Below are positions 1-5,832 of a stretch of 7,672 bases of DNA, in pieces. The position numbers and the translations under genes are program-made. The stretch spans positions 1-7,672 of the forward strand of contig DNPC01000858.1 in NCBI GenBank assembly GCA_003501565.1, written 5' to 3'. The notes below the pieces were generated by a model that saw only the letters and a list, made by a program, of their open reading frames with translations, ran no database searches and was not told where the DNA came from. The stretch comes from Planctomycetaceae bacterium. Its GTDB lineage: Bacteria; Planctomycetota; Planctomycetia; Pirellulales; Pirellulaceae. How positions within the stretch are numbered: the first letter of the stretch is position 1; every line of letters starts with the position of its first letter.

Positions 1-198
1 CCATACTGCAGTCAGCCGGACACTTCGGGGGCCGTATATACAGAAATAGAAACCACAGGGAGAACCGCCGCGAACCAAGACTCGCTCAGACATCTGAAAC
101 GCATCTTTTTCCAGCTGATTTGATTCGCAAAGCTCTTCGCGAACAAACTCTCTAACCTGCTGAAACTGCTCGCCTGCTACGAACTCTTCCGTCGCCAT
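1..198 (-). CDS. Small unidentified protein, C-terminus cut by window edge
   Basis: An open frame runs from an ATG at 198 down to base 1 without a stop: 66 codons, continuing outside the window. An in-frame TAA lies six codons upstream, so this ATG is the natural start; a weak purine stretch (CAGG) precedes it. The visible part has an acidic, probably helical first 35 residues (many Glu/Gln) and then a hydrophobic, strand-like stretch around residues 48-65 (GFYFCIYGPRSVRL) with two cysteines, C48 and C53. That is the pattern of a compact small domain. From memory it resembles short conserved hypothetical proteins of Planctomycetes, but no function can be given. It lies 113 bp downstream of glcF on the same strand and could be co-transcribed with it. 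The main doubt is the short visible length. Confidence 0.62.
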   Translation of the reverse strand, partial: MATEEFVAGEQFQQVREFVREELCESNQLEKDAFQMSERVLVRGGSPCGFYFCIYGPRSVRLTAVW

Positions 199-311
199 TC
201 CGCATACCTGCTGTTAAGTGGGGGGAGTTAGGAAGGTTGCTCTTCCCTGACAGCCAACACTATCGGCAGGGTTTCGCTATGCAGTTGAGCGGTAAGTCTG
301 GGTAATTTGGG

Positions 312-1574
312 CTAATTGAGGATCTCGCGGATTGCACGATCTAGGACCTGTACAGTATGCAAAACCGCTACACGATCGGTCAGAGAATTTAGGTGTTTTT
401 CAATCTGCACTAAACATCCGATATTGCCTGTGACGACGGCCGATGCCCCGGTCGCAACGATATCCTCAGCTTTGCGGCGCCCAAGATTCTTGGCGATCTC
501 CGGCTGCTCAATATTGTAGGTTCCTGCTGATCCGCAGCAGGTATCACGATCACGCAGCTCGGCAATTTGAAGTCCGGGGATTGCTTCAAGCAGGGCCCGA
601 GGGGGTCTTCGCACACCCTGTGCGTGAGCCAGGTGGCAGGCATCTTGGTAGGCAAATTTAAGCGGCCGCCGGAGAGCGGGTATTTCCGGCAACTCATCCA
701 GCTCTGCCAAGAATACTGAAATGTCTTTGGTCTTGGCGGCAAGCCGCGCAGCCGCATCTTTATCAGCGTGCCCTTCCATCAATAGCGAGTATTCGGCGAT
801 TGCTGATCCACACCCGGCGGCGGTTGTGACAAAGCAATCGATATCGCTGGGAATGGTCTTGGCAAGTCGCGATGCAAAACGTTGCGCTGCTGGCCCGTTT
901 CCCGTATGCCAAGATAGTGCGCCACAGCAGCCTTGTCCCTGTGGGACAACGACATCATATCCACAGCGGCTAAGGACCCTGATAGCTGACGCATTGATAT
1001 CCGGTGCAATTACCTGTTGTGCACAGCCCGCCAGCAAGGCTACCTGTCCACGACGCCGGCCAACGGCGGGAGTGTACTCTGGCAATTCCTCTCGCTCCGG
1101 TAGACTATCAGGTACCAATTCAAGCATCGGCCGCAGAGACTTGGGGACCAGACGCTGAAGTGGCCGTGTCAACCTACCAACGGTTACTGCCAAGCGGAAC
1201 CGAGTGCGATACGGGAGGGTTTGTCCTGCCAACCAATCGCGCAGCGACCAAGGGCGATTTCCCGTTTGACGCATGTGGTCGCGATACGAACTAATCAAGT
1301 CACCATATTCGACACCTGACGGGCAGTGAGTAACACAGGCTACACACCCTAAGCAACGATCGATGTGCTCGGCGGCCTGATCAGGCTGCAACTCGCCTTC
1401 GAGCACGGATTTCATCAGCAAGATACGACCGCGCGGCGAGTCCATTTCGCTCCCCAGTTCCTGGTAAGTCGGACATGCTGGAAGACAAAATCCACAGTGG
1501 ACACAAGCCGTCACCGCCTTGGCCATCGCCTCGCCGCGAGCTTCAATATTTTCAGTGTCAATGTTGTGTAACAT
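312..1574 (-). CDS. glcF: Glycolate oxidase iron-sulfur subunit GlcF
   Basis: Electron-transfer subunit of glycolate dehydrogenase, which with the FAD-binding GlcD/GlcE subunits oxidises glycolate to glyoxylate and passes electrons to the respiratory chain at the cytoplasmic side of the membrane. The 420-aa product has the full family architecture. Two ferredoxin-type 4Fe-4S motifs sit near the N-terminus (C24-C27-C30-C34-P and C74-C77-C80-C84-P). They are followed by two CCG domains (DUF3400/heterodisulfide-reductase type) with C184 plus C216-C217-G218, and D311-A-C313-H plus C346-C347-G348. Length matches the usual 400-430 aa. ATG 1574 is preferred because the first Cys motif begins at residue 24; M17 is a less likely start, and neither has a clear ribosome-binding site. 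No glcD or glcE is visible. A lactate-utilisation LutA-like role is less likely, since LutA is shorter and lacks the N-terminal double ferredoxin motif. Confidence 0.93.
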   Translation of the reverse strand: MLHNIDTENIEARGEAMAKAVTACVHCGFCLPACPTYQELGSEMDSPRGRILLMKSVLEGELQPDQAAEHIDRCLGCVACVTHCPSGVEYGDLISSYRDHMRQTGNRPWSLRDWLAGQTLPYRTRFRLAVTVGRLTRPLQRLVPKSLRPMLELVPDSLPEREELPEYTPAVGRRRGQVALLAGCAQQVIAPDINASAIRVLSRCGYDVVVPQGQGCCGALSWHTGNGPAAQRFASRLAKTIPSDIDCFVTTAAGCGSAIAEYSLLMEGHADKDAAARLAAKTKDISVFLAELDELPEIPALRRPLKFAYQDACHLAHAQGVRRPPRALLEAIPGLQIAELRDRDTCCGSAGTYNIEQPEIAKNLGRRKAEDIVATGASAVVTGNIGCLVQIEKHLNSLTDRVAVLHTVQVLDRAIREILN

Positions 1575-1636
1575 GCGGATCGACTACGAAGGCAAGTGAA
1601 TCGGCAGAGGACAAACGTAAGGACTTAGACGCTCCC

Positions 1637-1646
1637 ACAATATTGT
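1637..1646. promoter_or_regulatory. Perfect 10-bp palindrome, possible operator
   Basis: ACAATATTGT reads identically on both strands. It lies mid-way in the glcF/methyltransferase divergent spacer and overlaps the candidate glcF -10 box, a position where a dimeric regulator could act. It is AT-rich and short, so it could also be chance. Confidence 0.25.
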
Positions 1647-1670
1647 AAACGACGAAGTTTGACTTGTGAC
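1642..1670 (-). promoter_or_regulatory. Candidate sigma-70-type promoter for glcF
   Basis: Reading the minus strand, GTCACA (1670-1665, 4 of 6 matches to TTGACA) is followed after exactly 17 bp by TACAAT (1647-1642, 5 of 6 matches to TATAAT). This would start transcription near 1635 and give glcF a leader of about 60 nt. The -10 overlaps a perfect palindrome. Consensus matching alone is weak evidence in planctomycetes. Confidence 0.3.
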
Positions 1671-1693
1671 CGAGTATTGAGAAGCTCGGTTTT
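1669..1693 (+). terminator. Terminator-like hairpin in methyltransferase leader
   Basis: ACCGAG (1669-1674) pairs perfectly with CTCGGT (1685-1690). A T-G wobble can extend the stem inward, and four T residues follow (1690-1693). The structure ends 17 bp before the methyltransferase ATG on the same strand, so it could act as a weak intrinsic terminator or attenuator, or form an operator. The stem is short and the T-run poor. Confidence 0.28.
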
Positions 1694-1710
1694 CGCCGTG
1701 ACTATCGAGT

Positions 1711-2388
1711 ATGGACTCAAGAATGCTGCAACGAACACTTGAACCCGAGGTAATGGACGCACCCGACGAAGCCGATCTGTACGATGCGATGGATCACGAC
1801 GCCGTAAATCAGCAGTTTGTCCGGGATTTGGTTGCCGGCGGGGCTGTTGGTCCAAACGTTTTGGATCTTGGAACTGGACCCGCAGCAATCCCCATCCTCC
1901 TGTGCGAGGCACAACCACAGTGCCGTGTTGTTGGTGTAGATGCTTCCCCTTCGATGCTTCACTTGGCTAGGCACAATGTTATCAATGCGGGGTACGAGCT
2001 GTCGATTCAGCTCGAGCTCACCGATGCGAAGGTATTTGAGTGGAACGATGATCTATTTCATACCCTCATTTCCAACTCGCTCATTCACCACGTTGCAAAC
2101 CCTGAAACAGTAGTTGATTCGGTAACCCAATGGCTCCAACCGGGTGGACGAGTATTCATCCGCGACCTTGTTCGGCCCGATGACGAGGCGACCATTGAGC
2201 ACTGGGTGGCAAAATACGCAGGGAACGAACCTGAGTACTGCCAGCAGCTTCTGAGGCAATCTTTTCACGCAGCGCTTACGTTGGGTGAGATGCGCGAGTT
2301 GGTCGCCCGCTCGGGAGCCGATCCGCAATGCGTGATGATGACGAGCGATAGGCACTGGACATGGGATGCAGTGCTGCCCATAACTTAG
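1711..2388 (+). CDS. Class I SAM-dependent methyltransferase
   Basis: A 225-aa Rossmann-fold methyltransferase of the Methyltransf_11/25 type. Motif I, the SAM-binding glycine loop, is VLDLGTG at residues 50-56. The acidic residue expected to hold the ribose hydroxyls is D77 (VVGVDAS). Motif IV-like NSLIHH lies at 122-127 and the post-IV PGG turn at 144-146, followed by RDLVRP (151-156). The N-terminal segment EPEVMD...YDAMDH (residues 11-29) precedes the core, and I recall similar segments in planctomycete and cyanobacterial methyltransferases of unknown substrate. No membrane segment or signal peptide is seen, so it is probably cytosolic. ATG 1711 is used although no ribosome-binding site is evident; M5 is an alternative. 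It lies 52 bp upstream of thyA on the same strand, so a methyltransferase-thyA-folA operon is plausible. The substrate cannot be predicted. Confidence 0.88.
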   Translation: MDSRMLQRTLEPEVMDAPDEADLYDAMDHDAVNQQFVRDLVAGGAVGPNVLDLGTGPAAIPILLCEAQPQCRVVGVDASPSMLHLARHNVINAGYELSIQLELTDAKVFEWNDDLFHTLISNSLIHHVANPETVVDSVTQWLQPGGRVFIRDLVRPDDEATIEHWVAKYAGNEPEYCQQLLRQSFHAALTLGEMRELVARSGADPQCVMMTSDRHWTWDAVLPIT

Positions 2389-2429
2389 ACATCCGGCGAT
2401 CTTGCACCCGTCCATCACCTTTCTGTCAC

Positions 2430-2434
2430 GGAGG
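2430..2434 (+). promoter_or_regulatory. Shine-Dalgarno site that fixes the thyA TTG start
   Basis: GGAGG lies 6 nt before the TTG at 2441. It is one of the best ribosome-binding sites in the window. It selects TTG 2441 over the upstream in-frame TTG at 2402, which has no such site and would add 13 residues absent from the family. Confidence 0.75.
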
Positions 2435-2440
2435 CCAACC

Positions 2441-3235
2441 TTGCAACAGTATCTCGAATTGCTGAATAAAGTACTCGACGAAGGCATCGAAAAGACGGAT
2501 CGTACCGGTACCGGGACACGGAGCATCTTTGGCCACCAAATGCGATTTGATCTGAGTGCAGGATTCCCGTTACTGACGACCAAAAAGCTCCATTTAAAGA
2601 GCATTTTGGTCGAGTTGCTTTGGTTCCTTAGGGGCGAAACGAATATCGACTTCTTGAAGCAACACGGCGTCTCGATCTGGGATGAATGGGCTGATGAAAA
2701 CGGAGATCTCGGTCCGGTATACGGCAAACAGTGGCGGAGCTGGCAATGCCCCGATGGCAGTACGGTTGATCAAATCTCACAAGTCGAAGAGCAGATCCGT
2801 ACAACGCCTGATTCGCGGCGATTAATAGTTAGCGCGTGGAATGTGGCTGATGTCGCACAGATGGCACTGCCACCGTGCCACCTGCTGTTTCAGTTTTACG
2901 TCGCTGACGGTCGATTGAGTTGCCAGTTGTATCAACGCAGTGCGGACTTGTTTTTGGGCGTACCCTTCAATATCGCGTCTTACGCATTGCTAACGATGAT
3001 GATGGCGAAAGTTACCGACCTCGAGCCTGGAGATTTCGTGCATACTTTCGGTGATGTTCACATCTACAACAACCACATCGAACAAGCCAAACTTCAATCG
3101 TCACGCGAACCCCGTGGACTGCCGACGATATCCATCAGTGGTCAACAAGATAGCATCCAGGATTTTGTGTATGACGATTTCAAGCTTTGCGATTATGACC
3201 CGCATCCGCATATACCTGCACCGGTGGCCGTTTGA
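2441..3235 (+). CDS. thyA: Thymidylate synthase ThyA
   Basis: Converts dUMP to dTMP using 5,10-methylene-tetrahydrofolate as carbon donor and reductant, releasing dihydrofolate; cytosolic homodimer. From TTG 2441 the product is 264 aa, the same length as E. coli ThyA, and I can align the two without gaps, so E. coli numbering applies. Visible are R21 in DRTGTGT, E58 in ELLWFL, W80 in IWDEWADENGDLGPVYGKQW, R126-R127 in DSRR, the catalytic nucleophile C146 in PPCH, R166-S167 and D169 in QRSAD, N177 in PFNIASY, and the C-terminal APVAV that closes over the active site. The start rests on a GGAGG site 6 nt upstream; the frame is open back to a TTG at 2402, but that extension is not family-like. 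It is followed 153 bp later by folA, the enzyme that recycles its dihydrofolate product. Confidence 0.97.
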   Translation: MQQYLELLNKVLDEGIEKTDRTGTGTRSIFGHQMRFDLSAGFPLLTTKKLHLKSILVELLWFLRGETNIDFLKQHGVSIWDEWADENGDLGPVYGKQWRSWQCPDGSTVDQISQVEEQIRTTPDSRRLIVSAWNVADVAQMALPPCHLLFQFYVADGRLSCQLYQRSADLFLGVPFNIASYALLTMMMAKVTDLEPGDFVHTFGDVHIYNNHIEQAKLQSSREPRGLPTISISGQQDSIQDFVYDDFKLCDYDPHPHIPAPVAV

Positions 3236-3238
3236 ATG

Positions 3239-3261
3239 CTGTTCTTGACAACTGTTCTTGA
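3239..3261 (+). repeat. Tandem 10-bp direct repeat after thyA
   Basis: CTGTTCTTGA occurs at 3239-3248 and again at 3252-3261, giving a 13-bp period with CAA between the copies. It starts 3 bp after the thyA stop. The first copy and its spacer contain TTGACA (3245-3250), a perfect -35 hexamer, but no good -10 lies 16-18 bp downstream. It could be a regulator half-site pair for folA or a slippage product. Confidence 0.35.
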
Positions 3262-3388
3262 TATGAAGACTACGCGATAGGTTAAGCAAACTTTCTTGTA
3301 TGTCGCTCCAAACACGCGAGCACACTGCGTTTGGGGTTCAATTGCATCTGCGCCCCGGTCACCATCTGTTTACTTCGCAAAACGATCT

Positions 3389-3892
3389 ATGCAACAAGCC
3401 AACTGGACCCTCGTGGTTGCTGTAGCCCAAAATGGTACGATCGGTCGCAACGGCGACTTGCCGTGGAGGCTAAGTAGTGATCTGAAGCGATTCAAGAAAA
3501 TGACGATGGGGCACTGTCTTTTAATGGGTAGGAAAACCTACGAGTCCATTGGCCGTCCTTTGCCCGGTCGCCAGACCATCGTACTCAGTCGTCGCGGCTG
3601 CGACGTGGCAGAAGGCATCCGAGTGGTGGGCAACATTGATGAGGTACAAGACCTGGTAGAAGACGGCCGGCAGGTAATGGTCGTCGGTGGAGCTCAGGTG
3701 TATCGCAGCGCGCTAAAAAACTGCACTCGGGCCTGGATCACGCGTGTCCTCGCGGAGATAGAGGGCGATGCGACATTCGCACCACTTCCGAGCAATGAAT
3801 GGTGCCTGGAATCTACTGAGGGATTTCCTGAAGGGCCCACCGATGAATTCCCAACACAGCTGGAAGTATGGCGTCGCCGCGCTGATTCGTAG
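3389..3892 (+). CDS. folA: Dihydrofolate reductase
   Basis: NADPH-dependent reduction of dihydrofolate to tetrahydrofolate, closing the cycle opened by ThyA; cytosolic monomer in most bacteria. From ATG 3389 the product is 167 aa, within the usual 158-175 aa. Family motifs appear in order: AVAQNGTIGRNGDLPW (residues 11-26) with the substrate-site tryptophan W26, the catalytic acid D31 in SSDLKRF, GRKTYESIGRPLPGR (47-61) for NADPH and folate binding, IVLSRR (64-69), and the VVGGAQVY cofactor loop with G100-G101. The C-terminal EVWRRR resembles the usual last strand. The frame is open 31 codons further upstream to a TTG at 3296, but those residues do not look like DHFR. No Shine-Dalgarno site precedes the chosen ATG. 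It is the last plus-strand gene; the next gene converges on it with a 51-bp gap. Confidence 0.95.
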   Translation: MQQANWTLVVAVAQNGTIGRNGDLPWRLSSDLKRFKKMTMGHCLLMGRKTYESIGRPLPGRQTIVLSRRGCDVAEGIRVVGNIDEVQDLVEDGRQVMVVGGAQVYRSALKNCTRAWITRVLAEIEGDATFAPLPSNEWCLESTEGFPEGPTDEFPTQLEVWRRRADS

Positions 3893-3943
3893 TACAGCCC
3901 CCTGCCGCGGCGGTCGCGTCCCCTTAAACTCTTGGCGGCATCG

Positions 3944-4516
3944 CTATGCGGCTCGCAAGAGAGGGTCTACACGTTGTGCATCGGCCAGAATGTCAAATCG
4001 GAAGCTTCGACCGCTGATCGTCTGGACTTGCAATCGTATTCGACGCTCACTGCCAAGTGCTGACATGGCCTGGTCAGCTCGATCTTGATACGTGCTACCA
4101 CGCTCAGAAACGGGCATGTAAAGAGTTAGATCGAGTCGTGTCGTCGAGGAGGGTGCTAGGTTGATCGGCAGTCGCGAATCTTCAGTAGTATGACGACAGT
4201 GGACCGGTTGCCACTCCAGGGATTGGTTGGCCAACCAGGTATGCAGCTCCAGGACCGCATTGGGTAGAGCACTGTTATTGACCACGACTACCGCCACTTC
4301 ATAGCGAATCCAATACTCAGCCTCAGGATGTACAAGGTTGTCATAGGGGTAGCTATCTTCTTGGAAGAGCACCATGCGCCCATTGAGGGCTCCGAGGGCA
4401 TGTATCTGCAGGTTCTGTCGCTCCCGATTGTTTCGAACCAACCAAAAATAACAGGTCGAACCAAGCGCAACTACCGAACAAATCAAACTGACCAGCGATT
4501 CAAGTTCTCCGAACAA
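3944..4516 (-). CDS. Small membrane-anchored protein of unknown function
   Basis: A 190-aa protein I do not recognise. Residues 8-27 (LVSLICSVVALGSTCYFWLV) form one hydrophobic segment with acidic residues before it (E4, E6) and a basic cluster after it (R28, R31, R33). By the positive-inside rule this suggests N-out/C-in anchoring with the soluble domain in the cytoplasm. The rest alternates short hydrophobic strands, notably IRYEVAVVVVNNS, AVLELHTWL and TRLDLTLYMPVS, which suggests an all-beta, possibly Ig-like sandwich. The start is TTG 4516, backed by AGGAG 7 nt upstream and a TGA eight codons before it that leaves no other upstream start. It follows the lipase by 169 bp on the same strand and converges with folA. 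The ordinary codon pattern, good ribosome-binding site and intact membrane segment argue for a real gene. Confidence 0.75.
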   Translation of the reverse strand: MFGELESLVSLICSVVALGSTCYFWLVRNNRERQNLQIHALGALNGRMVLFQEDSYPYDNLVHPEAEYWIRYEVAVVVVNNSALPNAVLELHTWLANQSLEWQPVHCRHTTEDSRLPINLAPSSTTRLDLTLYMPVSERGSTYQDRADQAMSALGSERRIRLQVQTISGRSFRFDILADAQRVDPLLRAA

Positions 4517-4523
4517 TTCCTCG

Positions 4524-4528
4524 CTCCT
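4524..4528 (-). promoter_or_regulatory. Shine-Dalgarno site for the TTG-started membrane protein
   Basis: Reading the minus strand, AGGAG lies 7 nt before the TTG at 4516. This is the main reason to accept a TTG start here, since the next in-frame Met (residue 48) would remove the membrane segment. Confidence 0.65.
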
Positions 4529-4621
4529 GCAGATTGGTCATTGGCCACGTCTTTCGTGGCTCACGAGACTTCATGAGTGCCCAGTCAGCTTCCCGCTGGC
4601 GTCTGTAGCGACTTTATCAAG

Positions 4622-4646
4622 ATGACCTTGCCCCCCGCCAGGTCAT
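4622..4646. repeat. Inverted repeat (stem-loop) after the lipase gene
   Basis: ATGACCT (4622-4628) pairs perfectly with AGGTCAT (4640-4646). After one mismatch the stem can continue with two G-C pairs (4630-4631 with 4637-4638), leaving a CCCCC loop. It lies 40 bp beyond the lipase stop in the spacer before the membrane-protein gene. There is no T-run on either strand, so it is not a standard intrinsic terminator; an mRNA-stabilising hairpin or a binding site is possible. Confidence 0.35.
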
Positions 4647-4685
4647 TATCTGAGGACGTGCCGTGCAGGCTCTACCGAGAGTTAC

Positions 4686-5540
4686 TTAAGAGAGTACAGT
4701 CTTCTCAACTGGAGGAATGTCGCCGGATTCCTCGGCAGACGCGGCACGTTGAATGTACTCGATGTACTGGAGCATCGAATGATCGGCTAGGTGGTCAAAT
4801 TTGCCTAGCTTTAGTGACATAAAGAAGCCTCTCCATCCGTCCCGGAAACGCCGCATACGCGTGTATTTCTTGTGGTTCCCCTCAGCATCCAGGTACATTT
4901 CGCGCCCGCAATGCCGATAGCCCATCCATCCGGGAGGCACGCGGGGCACGATGTCGTTATTGTTGACCCAACGGTAGTGCCGCACTTTGACGAAATTGAT
5001 GTACCTATTGTTGCCAACGCGGGGGCTACCGAACGAAAAAATTGCTTCCGGATTGGACGGTATCTCGGCCAGTTTGCATCGGCCCGCACAGATTGTCGCC
5101 ATCGCGCCTCCCAAGGAGTGCCCAGCAAACCACAGCGGTTTGTCATTGTCTTTGAGGGCTTTCTCTAGCCGCGGCCACAAATCGTCGACTTCACGTTTGA
5201 AGCCCCTGTGCACGCGGCCGGCTGTTTCACTCAAGACACTGACTGCGTTCACATCCGCTTTGATATCGTTCCACTCATTAGGCTCGGTGCCGCGACAAAC
5301 AACAACGCAGTCATGTTTGGTCCAGAACAAGTAAGCCTGAGCACCGTCGCGATCGAAGAAGATGTAGTCTTCAAAACCAATCTCTCGAATTGCCTGCTCT
5401 ACCACATCGGGATCGTAGTAGGATGCAGCAGACAACTCCGCGAACAAGAGTGATTGACGCAGCAGCGACAGTTCATCAACCGGGTGCTGGAGCCGTTCGC
5501 TCAGAAGTTTGATTGCTGTACGGACGGACGCAGTTGACAT
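4686..5540 (-). CDS. Class 3 lipase (Lipase_3, alpha/beta hydrolase)
   Basis: Predicted lipid or ester hydrolase of 284 aa. The fold markers appear in order: the oxyanion-side strand VVVCRGTEPNEWNDIKAD (79-96), VHRGF (110-114), the nucleophile elbow GHSLGG with S142, FSFGSPRVGN (168-177), the catalytic acid D196 in NNNDIVPRVPP, and the catalytic histidine H254 in DHLADHSM, followed by a Tyr-rich helix. The Ser-Asp-His triad is therefore complete. This is the classic fungal-type Lipase_3 layout. No signal peptide or membrane segment is seen in the first 30 residues, which are an amphipathic helix (IKLLSERLQHPVDELSLLRQ). A cytosolic or peripheral membrane role is therefore more likely than secretion by Sec. 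ATG 5540 has a weak AGGGA-type site upstream. It follows gltA by 292 bp on the same strand; the natural substrate is unknown. Confidence 0.9.
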   Translation of the reverse strand: MSTASVRTAIKLLSERLQHPVDELSLLRQSLLFAELSAASYYDPDVVEQAIREIGFEDYIFFDRDGAQAYLFWTKHDCVVVCRGTEPNEWNDIKADVNAVSVLSETAGRVHRGFKREVDDLWPRLEKALKDNDKPLWFAGHSLGGAMATICAGRCKLAEIPSNPEAIFSFGSPRVGNNRYINFVKVRHYRWVNNNDIVPRVPPGWMGYRHCGREMYLDAEGNHKKYTRMRRFRDGWRGFFMSLKLGKFDHLADHSMLQYIEYIQRAASAEESGDIPPVEKTVLS

Positions 5541-5832
5541 GGTTAGTCCCTAAGCGGCAGAAATCAGAAAAGCAAGCCATCGCTTCAGCAGGCAGGCTGC
5601 CATCGCCTAAGAACATTTTACTGAATCGTCCCCAAACATGAAGTGCAGAACACGTCGACCTGTAGGCCAAGACACAGCAACGCTAGCAAAAGCCTGGCAA
5701 TTACCGGTATTCTGCCGGCATGCTTCAGTAAAAACCGCACGGAAGCGGAGTCATCCGCTGCCCCCAACAATCCGAGTTGTAGTCGGCCGTGGAAGCAAAC
5801 TAACGGCTCGGCGGCACAATCAAACTTGATGC
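5541..5832. other. Non-coding spacer between gltA and the lipase gene
   Basis: No convincing gene was found here; the short open frames overlap the neighbours and have no family-like content. On the minus strand it holds a candidate gltA terminator (5730-5759) and a TAAAAT box (5620-5615) that could be the -10 of a lipase promoter, about 68 nt before the ATG. No good -35 is evident at the right distance. Confidence 0.5.
5730..5759 (-). terminator. Candidate terminator downstream of gltA
   Basis: On the minus strand AGCGGA (5759-5754) and TCCGCT (5749-5744) form a perfect 6-bp stem with a four-base loop. Nine bases later comes TTTTT (5734-5730). A second, mutually exclusive 4-bp stem, CCGC (5748-5745) with GCGG (5738-5735), abuts the T-run directly. 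Either could end gltA transcription 70-100 bp after its stop; both are weak. Confidence 0.32.

Noticed and set aside
231..246. GGAAG/CTTCC inverted repeat downstream of glcF as a terminator
   Set aside because: Only a 5-bp stem with a six-base loop and no T-run on the minus strand; too weak to call.
721..1158. 145-codon plus-strand open frame opposite glcF
   Set aside because: Lies wholly antisense to a clearly identified gene and its translation shows no domain-like pattern; a shadow frame.
2053..2727. 224-codon minus-strand open frame across the methyltransferase and thyA
   Set aside because: Antisense to two well-supported genes and crosses their boundary; no recognisable motif.
3903..3940. 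TGCCGC/GCGGCA stem in the convergent folA/membrane-protein gap as a bidirectional terminator
   Set aside because: A 6-bp stem with a 26-base loop and no T-tract; pairing is likely incidental in GC-rich DNA.
4224..4237. Perfect 14-bp palindrome TGGTTGGCCAACCA
   Set aside because: It lies inside the membrane-protein gene encoding ordinary residues (WLANQ), and one such palindrome is roughly expected by chance in several kilobases.
5476..5670. 64-codon minus-strand frame in the gltA-lipase gap
   Set aside because: Overlaps the lipase start by about 65 bp in another frame, with no ribosome-binding site or conserved-looking sequence.
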